Below are positions 53,126 to 60,265 of a stretch of DNA of 64,000 nucleotides, one piece after another. Source of the DNA: a virus. The notes under the pieces are model-generated. The model searched no databases, was not told the DNA's origin, and saw only the letters and a list, made by a program, of their open reading frames with translations. The position numbers and the translations under genes are program-made. Location: IMG/VR virus record IMGVR_UViG_3300017917_001434, positions 25,593 through 89,592 of that record. One strand, 5' to 3'. How positions within the stretch are numbered: the first letter of the stretch is position 1; each line of letters opens with the position of its first letter.

Positions 53126-53830
53126 ATGAAAAAACTATTATTAACACTATTACTAGTGAGTTCAACAGCGTGGGCAGGCATCAATCAAAGTTGTCCTCAG
53201 TTCACTCCTGCAGGGGTACCAGCTTATACAGCTAAACCTGGCGATCAAGAGATTTGTCACAAGAACTATGCAGTTATACATCGCTGTGACGTTAAAGCAC
53301 CATCAGCAGTGTTTGAACACTTAACGCAGGCTGCTATGTCAGGACCTGCTAAACGTAAAGATGACTTTCGCCCTGATCCTCTTGTTACTCCTAACTGTCA
53401 AGCACAATTAAGTGACTATGCTACTGTAGGTAAAACACACGATCGTGGTCATATGAGCCCTGCGGCTAATAATACACAAGACGCAGATATTATGAGCGAG
53501 AGCTTTTTCTTAAGTAATATGCAACCACAGGTAGCCAACAACAATCGTGGTGCCTGGAGATTGTTAGAAAGTTCAGAACGTGATCTGGCTAAAGCAGGTG
53601 GAGATTACTATATTATCAGTGGCGGTATATGGGACGCTGGATATCAAAAAACTGGCAATGGTTTGGGTATTCCAACACGCTTGTATAAGATCATTTACAA
53701 TAAAACAACTAAACAAGTACGTGCATTTTTAATGCCTAATGCACCTATTAGCCCAGCAACAGATTGGCCTAAATACGAAACTACTTTAGCGGCTGTTGAA
53801 GCTGCAACTGGAATGAAGTTCAAATTCTAA
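53126..53830 (+). CDS. secreted NUC1-type DNA/RNA endonuclease
   Basis: 234 residues from ATG 53126; an upstream ATG (53084) lies inside the previous gene and before the AAGGAAA site. Signal peptide MKKLLLTLLLVSSTAWA (cleaved after about residue 17). DRGH (106-109) with the catalytic His109, followed by MSPAANN and a later NMQPQ block, are those of Serratia-type nucleases. The mature enzyme should act in the periplasm or outside. It may degrade incoming DNA of competitors, or host DNA after lysis; that is inference. Confidence 0.88.
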   Translation: MKKLLLTLLLVSSTAWAGINQSCPQFTPAGVPAYTAKPGDQEICHKNYAVIHRCDVKAPSAVFEHLTQAAMSGPAKRKDDFRPDPLVTPNCQAQLSDYATVGKTHDRGHMSPAANNTQDADIMSESFFLSNMQPQVANNNRGAWRLLESSERDLAKAGGDYYIISGGIWDAGYQKTGNGLGIPTRLYKIIYNKTTKQVRAFLMPNAPISPATDWPKYETTLAAVEAATGMKFKF

Positions 53831-53847
53831 ACGGTCCAAATCGACCA

Positions 53848-53870
53848 AACCGCCCAAGTGGCGGTTTTTT
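53848..53870. terminator. bidirectional terminator
   Basis: AACCGCC (53848-53854), loop of 5, GGCGGTT and T run; between the nuclease and the convergent desaturase. Confidence 0.75.
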
Positions 53871-53871
53871 G

Positions 53872-54999
53872 TTAGCGAAATTTAAACAATAATCTTGCTA
53901 CGTAATACTGAGGATTAATATACTTAACCCATTTAGGTCCTAGGAAAATATCATCCCATGTACGTGGAATAGTAAGATAGTTTTCGTGATGATATAAATG
54001 CCAACTTTGATTTAATGCTATTGGAAACAAAAACCAATAGTCGCGCTCACCAAATTTACTCATATACCAGTCATGTTGCCCATCAAAAATAATCTTTGAT
54101 ATCAAAGGAATTAAAAATAGGTAAAAGAAATATTCAAAGCCAAACAGTGCAATAAACAAAATAAACAAACAAATTCTAATTTCAGGTATGTATTTAAAAA
54201 TATATGAACATGATTTATGTTCGTTTTGCATTTTAAGTAGATCTGTGCCGTTGGGCTTTTTAAAAAAATGACACTTAAATATGTGTCTTAGTATTTCTTT
54301 AAACTCATTGACTACATGAAAAAATGTATCTTGCTCTTGACGCCAAAACTTATGATGTCTAACATGAACATTGATCCAGTTCAGACGGTCAGCATATAGA
54401 GTAGGATAGACAAAGTATAAAACAAAATCTACTAAGTGCCCGGCAAATTTATTTTTTGGTATTACATATCCATGTTCAAAATAGTCATGTTTTGGGAATT
54501 CTAAAATAGCCCATAGTATCCAGGTTATTAATATTGAGTATAAAAATAACTGTAGGTTCGCAAAGTAAACCAATCCAAAAATTATCAATGGACCGTAAAC
54601 ATATTCTTGTCTTTCAGGTAGGATATTTAAGAAACTTTTTATTTTAATATGCAATTTTTCATGCCAGTACATAGGTCTACATCTAGACAATTTTGACTTT
54701 AATTCGGTAGTATTTTGAGGGAAATAGTCTATTAAATCAAGACTGTATCCGCCCTCGCGTAACAGTTTTACTAATACTGCCTGGTCATCTATAGATAAAT
54801 CAGATTGACTCCAGTCAAGATTTGTGTTATGCTTTATTGCTTTAACAATTTTATTAACTAGTTTGTTCTTAGATGCGGTATGGTAATAGAATGATAATGC
54901 TTCTCTCAGTTCGCCCACTGAAACTTCGTTGATTTTTTTATGATATGTAGAAGAAAACCACTGTTCAAATTCAGGGCTGTTAAGAATAGACTGTTCCAT
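53872..54999 (-). CDS. membrane-bound fatty acid desaturase/hydroxylase-like protein
   Basis: 375 residues, minus strand. Several hydrophobic segments (LIIFGLVYFANLQLFLYSI, CLFILFIALFGFEYFFYLF) and three His boxes: HDYFEH, HVRHH and HLYHH, the di-iron ligands of the family. The N-terminal 120 residues form a separate charged region without membrane parts. A perfect TATAAATA (55005-55012 complement) stands 5 bases before the ATG, so the mRNA should be leaderless and late. The family's chemistry is desaturation or hydroxylation of acyl or other lipids; the substrate is unknown. This is unusual as a phage gene. Confidence 0.85.
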   Translation of the reverse strand: MEQSILNSPEFEQWFSSTYHKKINEVSVGELREALSFYYHTASKNKLVNKIVKAIKHNTNLDWSQSDLSIDDQAVLVKLLREGGYSLDLIDYFPQNTTELKSKLSRCRPMYWHEKLHIKIKSFLNILPERQEYVYGPLIIFGLVYFANLQLFLYSILITWILWAILEFPKHDYFEHGYVIPKNKFAGHLVDFVLYFVYPTLYADRLNWINVHVRHHKFWRQEQDTFFHVVNEFKEILRHIFKCHFFKKPNGTDLLKMQNEHKSCSYIFKYIPEIRICLFILFIALFGFEYFFYLFLIPLISKIIFDGQHDWYMSKFGERDYWFLFPIALNQSWHLYHHENYLTIPRTWDDIFLGPKWVKYINPQYYVARLLFKFR

Positions 55000-55004
55000 T
55001 CAAA

Positions 55005-55012
55005 TATTTATA
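55005..55012 (-). promoter_or_regulatory. late promoter box TATAAATA, leaderless arrangement
   Basis: Exact consensus on the minus strand, 5 bases before the desaturase ATG. Confidence 0.75.
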
Positions 55013-55025
55013 GAAACCCGTTTTA

Positions 55026-55033
55026 ACTAAATA
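55026..55033 (+). promoter_or_regulatory. late promoter box ACTAAATA, leaderless arrangement
   Basis: 5 bases before the ATG of the HAD gene at 55039; back to back with the minus-strand box at 55005, making a divergent late promoter pair. Confidence 0.6.
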
Positions 55034-55038
55034 TAATA

Positions 55039-55593
55039 ATGAAAGCGCAAGAATTAATCAGAGCAACAGAAAACACTAAGATCTATCTAGATATGGATGG
55101 TGTTCTCGCTGACTTTTTCCACGAGTATGCTAAACTAGCAGGAGTGCCCCCAAATGAATTTGGACGACACGATTATCGTAGCATTCCACCAGCTAAAGAA
55201 GATCCAACACTAAACAAGATGGTAGGTACTGATTTCTTTGCTCGACTACCAAAGTTTTCAACAGCAGACAGTTTGGTACAGTTAGTACTAAGCTACGTGC
55301 CAACATACAATATTTGTAGTAGTCCACTGCGTGGAGATCATGCAAACAGCGAGCGTCATAAGCGTCGTTGGATTGAACATCATCTACGCCCAATGCCCAA
55401 AGATATTGTTATCACTGGGCAGAAAGAACACTGGGCAGTAAATCCTGATGGTAGCCCTAATATTTTAATTGATGACCGCGGTACTAACATTGAACGTTGG
55501 CGTGCTCGTGGCGGCATTGGTATTAAGTATCAAGCTGACGAAGATAGTTTGCAGAAAGTAGCACAGGGATTGGCACTAGCATATGGCCGTTAA
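55039..55593 (+). CDS. HAD-family 5'(3')-deoxyribonucleotidase-like phosphatase
   Basis: 184 residues. IYLDMDGVLADF has the nucleophile Asp18 and acid Asp20; then DFFARLPKFSTADSL, CSSPLRGDHANSERHKRRW and ILIDDRGTNIERW, which carries the metal-binding aspartates. This is the NT5C type found in T4-like phages, cutting dNMPs. Start MKAQELIRATENTK lacks a clear (L/I)-x-E site. The ATG is 5 bases after a late box. Last 11 bases overlap the next gene. Confidence 0.85.
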   Translation: MKAQELIRATENTKIYLDMDGVLADFFHEYAKLAGVPPNEFGRHDYRSIPPAKEDPTLNKMVGTDFFARLPKFSTADSLVQLVLSYVPTYNICSSPLRGDHANSERHKRRWIEHHLRPMPKDIVITGQKEHWAVNPDGSPNILIDDRGTNIERWRARGGIGIKYQADEDSLQKVAQGLALAYGR

Positions 55594-56320
55594 TTTATAC
55601 GAAGGTGGTAACATTTTTAAGCAAGCAGATGGTAGCCCTGCTACTGTTCGTATTGCTCGCGATAACGTTGTGCCAACTGTACAATGGTTAGAGCAACTTA
55701 CGGGTCTAAATCTTGTAGACAATATGCTAGGCAGCACCGGTCGTAAAGAAACTTCTGGTGATTTAGATCTAGGAGTTGATAGTACTAAAGTTAGTAAAGA
55801 AGTGTTGATACAACAGTTACTACGCAAAGGTATTGACCGTAATGACATACGTAAAACTGGCGACAGTGTACACTTAAAGACACCAATATTAGGTGATCCT
55901 AGCAACGGTTATGTACAAACTGACTTTATGTTTAGCGATAATCCAGCATTTCAAAGTTTTAGCTATGCTGGCACAGGCGCAGGCGAATTTAAAGGTGTAC
56001 ACCGTAACATACTGTTAGCCAGCATTGCCAAGGCACTGGGCATGAAATGGAGTCCAAAGTTTGGACTGGTTAACAGAGAAACTAACGAAGTAATCAGTAA
56101 CAATCCACAAGAAATAGCCAAACAATTAGTCAATGGTACTATACAGGACCTGGCCAGTGTTGAAACTATATTAAATAAAATTAAAGGTCGTGCCGACTAT
56201 GATCAATTAACCGCAGATGCACGCGAAGCATTTGCCCGAGACAATTTAGTACTACCAGAATCTGCTCCTTTGCCTGGAACAGGCGAGTGGTTTAGAGCAT
56301 GGCGCAACAGAGATATTTAA
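55583..56320 (+). CDS. polymerase-beta-type nucleotidyltransferase-like protein
   Basis: 245 residues. LGSTGRKETSGDLDLGVD has the GS...DxD pattern of the nucleotidyltransferase fold (catalytic aspartates in DLDLGVD), followed by helices and PILGDPSNGYVQTDFMFSD. MAVNLYEGG has LYE in the CTS position. Such enzymes add nucleotides to RNA, proteins or small molecules; the substrate cannot be told. It overlaps the HAD gene. Confidence 0.75.
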   Translation: MAVNLYEGGNIFKQADGSPATVRIARDNVVPTVQWLEQLTGLNLVDNMLGSTGRKETSGDLDLGVDSTKVSKEVLIQQLLRKGIDRNDIRKTGDSVHLKTPILGDPSNGYVQTDFMFSDNPAFQSFSYAGTGAGEFKGVHRNILLASIAKALGMKWSPKFGLVNRETNEVISNNPQEIAKQLVNGTIQDLASVETILNKIKGRADYDQLTADAREAFARDNLVLPESAPLPGTGEWFRAWRNRDI

Positions 56321-56321
56321 A

Positions 56322-57644
56322 ATGAGAGCAAGACAATTTATATTTGAATATAGTAGAGAAAAGACTGCTGGTGTGTTTGGTAAGAAACTTCTGGCCGCGT
56401 TAGCCAAAGATACAAGTGTTGACAGTAGAATTGGTATGCTAAAGGATATTCTTAAACAACCAGAACCAACAGCCGCTGCAGAAGTATTAGATCGTGTTAT
56501 GGCTATGTTAGAGTCTGCTGATCCTACAGCCAATAAAGAATATGTACAGTGGTTAGCCAAAGTCTACGCCAACGAAGGTGTTAAGATGGAAGACCTGCTG
56601 AGTAAAACAGTTGAATGGCTACAGAAATACGATCTATACAAGAAGAAAAAGTTCTTTACAGGGGTTGATGCTAAACTTGCCAACATCATGAACTTGAAGT
56701 GGAAGGACCTATGGGAAGTTAGCATACGTGCCGACTTCCAGATGAAGATTAAACAGCAAGAAGAAAAGGCAATGCCCCGAGGCGATGCTGAAGTAGTCTA
56801 CGAAAACGGGCAGGTTCGCATTATTGTGCCTAAAGATAAAGAAGCAGCTTGCTACTATGGACAGGGCACTACATGGTGTACAGCAAGTACACAAAGTACA
56901 AACTACTTTAGCAGTTATAGCAAAGATGGTCCGCTGTATATCCTTTTACCAAAGCAGCCCAAATATGAAGGTGAAAAATATCAACTACACTTCCCAAGTG
57001 GACAGTTTATGGATGAAACAGACAGCCAAGTCAATGATATTGTAGAATTACTAGACATGCGCTTTGGCGGTGATGTAGCAGAATTCTTCATGGAACGCGA
57101 ACCAGAGATTAAAGACTGGTTAGTGTTTACTCCAGACGAAATGCTAGAGCCACTAATTGCTAAGATCAAAACCGCAGTAAACGATCACGTATATGAAATA
57201 GTCAACGAGTGGGAAGTAGAAGATGACTATTGGTATGAATATCTACGCAAAGAGGGTTACGTATATCCAGAAGGTCATGAAGAAGAAGGCGAGATTGACT
57301 GGGACAAAGTTGCCGAGGCTGACCTAACCTACACAGACTGGAACTATGATGCCGCTGACTTTATCGGTAGAATAGTTGGCGCAGTAGATCTAACTCCGCG
57401 CGAAGTTAAAGAACTAGCACAAGAAGTGGGCAGTGAATGGGGTGCCGATACACAAACAATCAGTGACCTTGACAAGATCATGGCCTACAGCATTGAACAG
57501 ACTAACAGTCGCAACCAAGGCGATGGTGGTGTAGCAGAATGGTTACACGAACACATATACATTAAGAAACGTGATGGTAAGTGGGACGTGAGTTTGCTAT
57601 ACACACAAAAAGACGGACAACGTAAAGAATACGAGATACGCTAA
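56322..57644 (+). CDS. protein with YGxGTTWCTAS motif and CTS-like start
   Basis: 440 residues. MRARQFIFEYSRE gives IFE followed by Y, a gp21-type site. The centre has CYYGQGTTWCTASTQSTNYF, a Cys-Trp motif seen in several phage proteins of unknown function. The C-terminal half is acidic and helical (EVEDDYWYEYLRKEGYVY). It may act inside the head or in the cell after injection. No function is known. Confidence 0.6.
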   Translation: MRARQFIFEYSREKTAGVFGKKLLAALAKDTSVDSRIGMLKDILKQPEPTAAAEVLDRVMAMLESADPTANKEYVQWLAKVYANEGVKMEDLLSKTVEWLQKYDLYKKKKFFTGVDAKLANIMNLKWKDLWEVSIRADFQMKIKQQEEKAMPRGDAEVVYENGQVRIIVPKDKEAACYYGQGTTWCTASTQSTNYFSSYSKDGPLYILLPKQPKYEGEKYQLHFPSGQFMDETDSQVNDIVELLDMRFGGDVAEFFMEREPEIKDWLVFTPDEMLEPLIAKIKTAVNDHVYEIVNEWEVEDDYWYEYLRKEGYVYPEGHEEEGEIDWDKVAEADLTYTDWNYDAADFIGRIVGAVDLTPREVKELAQEVGSEWGADTQTISDLDKIMAYSIEQTNSRNQGDGGVAEWLHEHIYIKKRDGKWDVSLLYTQKDGQRKEYEIR

Positions 57645-58072
57645 TGAGAGACATCATAAACCTACTAGAAGCCATCGATAAAAATTGCCCTCGAGCAACC
57701 TATGACATTGATGAGAATCTAAAGAATCGTCAAAAGGCCATAGATGAATATCACTACGGTCCTGCTAATCCCAACAAGCCAGAAGACTATTGGAAGGCCA
57801 GCGCAAAGATATTTGGTGTAAGTGAAGCCACTGCTAAGACTATGCTGTGCGGTAACTGTGCGGCATTTGACGTCAGCGACAGTATGCGCGAGTGTATTGG
57901 TAAAGGCATACAGGGCGATGAAGATAACATAGATGCTAACGCTACAATTAATCTAAGCGACTTGGGTTACTGTAACTTCCTTCACTTCAAATGTGCGGGG
58001 TCGCGTAGTTGTAAAGGATGGATTACTGGCGGACCAATTACAGAAAAAGACAAGGGTAAACAAGCAGATTAA
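57644..58072 (+). CDS. Cys-rich protein with recoded 3' end
   Basis: 142 residues overlapping the previous stop by one base. MRDIINLLEAIDKN holds LLE followed by A. CGNCAAFDVSDSMREC and GYCNFLHFKCAGSRSC form a six-cysteine pattern reminiscent of a small Fe-S (HiPIP-like) or zinc fold. The last codons KDKGKQAD-stop are echoed at 58756-58782 as KNKGKKAD-stop, on the other side of the GIY-YIG gene. This suggests the homing element carried a replacement 3' end. Confidence 0.65.
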   Translation: MRDIINLLEAIDKNCPRATYDIDENLKNRQKAIDEYHYGPANPNKPEDYWKASAKIFGVSEATAKTMLCGNCAAFDVSDSMRECIGKGIQGDEDNIDANATINLSDLGYCNFLHFKCAGSRSCKGWITGGPITEKDKGKQAD

Positions 58073-58093
58073 CCCTGGCTTTTCAAGTAAAAT

Positions 58094-58101
58094 GATAAAT
58101 A
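58094..58101 (+). promoter_or_regulatory. late promoter box GATAAATA, leaderless arrangement
   Basis: 5 bases before ATG 58107. Confidence 0.55.
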
Positions 58102-58106
58102 ACATT

Positions 58107-58754
58107 ATGTTAATATATAAAGTTACTAATCAAATCAATCACAAATCCTATATTGGGAAAACCGAATTATCTTTTTCCAGGAGAAAATCAAATCATTTGA
58201 GTGATGCTAAAAGAGGATGCGAGTTTGCTTTTCATAGAGCATTACGTAAATATGGAGAAGAAAACTTTACCTGGGAAATTATAGAAGACTGTATAGAAGA
58301 TAAAACTCTATTAGACGATAAAGAAAAATATTATATCGCACTTTACGAAACTTTTGGACCCAAAGGTTACAATATGAGTGAAGGTGGAGAAGGGCAAACA
58401 GGCTGGATACCCTCTGATGAAACTCGTGTTAAATGGAGTAAGCAACGAAAAGGAAAAGATCCTTGGAATAAAGGAACTGCTAAACCTAAAAAAGTTCTTA
58501 CTGAAGAAGAACAAGCCGCAAAAAAAGCAGATGCTAACCGTAAAAGAAGCGAAGCAAATAAAGGTAAAAAAACTTGGAACGCAGGACTAAAAGATGTATA
58601 TGGTAGAACTACTTATAAAGTAATATACAAAGATGGAACTGAAAAAATAGGCACAAAAGTAGATTTAGGTTTACCTAAATATGTAATAGATTATATGTTC
58701 AAAGATAAGTGCGGTTCTCGTAAATATAACATTGAACGTATAGAAAGAGTTTAG
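58107..58754 (+). CDS. GIY-YIG homing endonuclease
   Basis: 215 residues from ATG 58107, the first Met before the domain; an upstream Met (57993) lies inside the Cys-rich gene. LIYKVTNQINHKSYIGKTEL is the GIY-YIG strand, and FHRALRKYGEENFTWEIIEDC and YYIALYETFGPKGYNMSEGG complete the nuclease domain. The C-terminal half is basic with helices (EEEQAAKKADANRKRSEAN) and NUMOD-like DNA-binding parts. It cuts a target in related phages so the gene can spread. See the flanking repeat entry. Confidence 0.88.
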   Translation: MLIYKVTNQINHKSYIGKTELSFSRRKSNHLSDAKRGCEFAFHRALRKYGEENFTWEIIEDCIEDKTLLDDKEKYYIALYETFGPKGYNMSEGGEGQTGWIPSDETRVKWSKQRKGKDPWNKGTAKPKKVLTEEEQAAKKADANRKRSEANKGKKTWNAGLKDVYGRTTYKVIYKDGTEKIGTKVDLGLPKYVIDYMFKDKCGSRKYNIERIERV

Positions 58755-58783
58755 TAAAAACAAAGGTAAAAAGGCAGACTAAC

Positions 58784-58942
58784 ATGAGAGCACATGAAAT
58801 ATTAAAACCTGTTGCCGAGGATGACTACACAGATCACGATGATCCGCAAAAACTAAAAGACATGTATCAATACTACGTAAACGTACGGGGCATGGACCCA
58901 GAAGAAGCCAAACGTAAAGTCTACGATAGAGACGGTGAATAA
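58784..58942 (+). CDS. small CTS-type protein (52 residues)
   Basis: ATG 58784 just after the distal repeat. MRAHEILKPVAEDDYTDHDD holds a weak site (VAE), followed by a helical, acidic end (DPEEAKRKVYDRDG). Likely an internal-head peptide with the same start as its neighbours; no family is recognised. Confidence 0.5.
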   Translation: MRAHEILKPVAEDDYTDHDDPQKLKDMYQYYVNVRGMDPEEAKRKVYDRDGE

Positions 58943-58944
58943 AA

Positions 58945-59595
58945 GTGCGAGCTTGTGAGTTTATCTCAGAAAACAAAGTTCGTCCTAACATTGATATTGA
59001 ATGGGACGGTAACTTTAATGTTTACGCTTTCATTGATGGCAAGCGAGTGGGTCATGCTGAATTTGCCAGCGATGATCCAGAAGGTATGGGTGGCTTTTAT
59101 GCAGTCAGCGTTGGAGTTAACCCGGAGTATCGCCGCATGGGTGTTGCTACTGCTATGTATGATGCCGCAGAAGAAAAGTTTGGTGAGATTATTCCTAGCG
59201 AATCTCAAACAGATGATGCTCGTGCGTTTTGGAGATCACGTGAACTAAGTGAAAACTTATCTAACACACAGATGTTACGTTACATTAAGAAAATACACCC
59301 AGATTTTCACCCAGATGTACATCACAGTGTACTAAATCATGAGGAGTGGGAATTAATTAACTATCCTGTTGATAAGTTACGTATAGCAGATGAAGATGAT
59401 GTTGAAGATCCCTACAATAGAATTATTATGGTAGACCCAGACTATGCTAGCGACTTACCGGCAGAGCATATTAAAGATAACCCCATTGTAGTAGATGCTG
59501 ATGGTTACATTATTGACGGTAATCACCGTGCTTACCAAGCTAAGAAGTTAGGACTAAAGAACATACCAGCGTATGTTCCTTATGAAGAGATTTAA
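58945..59595 (+). CDS. GNAT acetyltransferase fused to a ParB/Srx-type domain, CTS-like start
   Basis: 216 residues with a GTG start, two bases after the previous gene. MRACEFISENKV gives ISE followed by N. Residues about 20-95 are GNAT-like (VGVNPEYRRMGVATAMYDAAEE with the acetyl-CoA loop RRMGVA). The C-terminal part has PIVVDADGYIIDGNHRAYQAKKLGLKNIPAYV, a ParB/Srx strand with DGNHR. It is probably an enzyme that modifies or regulates a host protein, packaged in the head; neither substrate nor partner is known. Confidence 0.72.
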   Translation: MRACEFISENKVRPNIDIEWDGNFNVYAFIDGKRVGHAEFASDDPEGMGGFYAVSVGVNPEYRRMGVATAMYDAAEEKFGEIIPSESQTDDARAFWRSRELSENLSNTQMLRYIKKIHPDFHPDVHHSVLNHEEWELINYPVDKLRIADEDDVEDPYNRIIMVDPDYASDLPAEHIKDNPIVVDADGYIIDGNHRAYQAKKLGLKNIPAYVPYEEI

Positions 59596-59679
59596 GAACA
59601 CAGCCTAGGACCGTTAGTGTTAGGCCGTTGGGCGGCTGCTGCCCTGGAGGGATGCCAAAAGTGAGCATAGGATATAATA

Positions 59680-60258
59680 ATGTTAGCCATAGAACTATTT
59701 GAAAATTCTCCAGACACTCCTCAGGGTAGTCGCACACAAGATCTCAACCTTGGCAAACTATGGCTATTAACAGAATTAAAACGTTTGGGTTTAGCAGACT
59801 TTGATAATGTTTATGTATTAGGCTCATGGTACGGTAGTATGGGTCCTTACTTACTATACAAAGAACTTGACTTTGGTCATGCTTATCTCTTAGACATCAA
59901 AGACAAAAATACTCAATGGGTAAATCGTTATAATCAACAGTTAGGTATAGATGATAAAATTACTGCCTTAACTCAAGATTGCTGTGCTACAGAATTCAAG
60001 GGCGATCGCATACTCATAATCAACACCAGCACTAACGACATACCCAGTACACAATGGTTAGATAACACACCCCCAGGCACGGTAGTAGCCATACAAGGAC
60101 GTGATGGACAACCCAATAATCCAGACAATCCTGCGCAGGATATAGACTCGTTTGATCAACGTTATCCCTTGAGTCGTACATTATTGTTAGATAGTATTAA
60201 GTTGCAGGGCGCAGATGGCAAGCCTTACAATCGTTTTATGAAAATCGGAATACGATAA
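59680..60258 (+). CDS. SAM-dependent methyltransferase-like protein, CTS-like start
   Basis: 192 residues. MLAIELFENSPDTP gives LFE followed by N. NVYVLGSWYGSMGPYLLYKELDFGHAYLLDIKDKN is a class I methyltransferase/Rossmann motif I-II pattern (VLGSWYG, LLDI). It may act on host or phage molecules; nothing specifies the target. A GC-rich stretch (59596-59679) without a frame separates it from the previous gene. Confidence 0.65.
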   Translation: MLAIELFENSPDTPQGSRTQDLNLGKLWLLTELKRLGLADFDNVYVLGSWYGSMGPYLLYKELDFGHAYLLDIKDKNTQWVNRYNQQLGIDDKITALTQDCCATEFKGDRILIINTSTNDIPSTQWLDNTPPGTVVAIQGRDGQPNNPDNPAQDIDSFDQRYPLSRTLLLDSIKLQGADGKPYNRFMKIGIR

Positions 60259-60261
60259 ATA
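60254..60261 (+). promoter_or_regulatory. late promoter box GATAAATA, leaderless arrangement
   Basis: 4 bases before ATG 60266. Confidence 0.6.
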
Positions 60262-60265
60262 CACA

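Larger units (their letters stand above)
58046..58782 (+). mobile_element. GIY-YIG homing element with flanking 3'-end copies
   Basis: The GIY-YIG gene is flanked by two near copies of a 27-base stretch (58046-58072 and 58756-58782), each coding K(D/N)KGK(Q/K)AD and a stop. The distal copy is 1 base before the next gene, where the original stop probably stood. So the element entered the 3' end of the Cys-rich gene and restored its last codons. Confidence 0.65.

Noticed and set aside
59596-59679. A small RNA or gene in the GC-rich gap before the methyltransferase-like gene
   Set aside because: No frame of use and only weak base pairing (GCCGTTGGGCGGC area); nothing could be supported.
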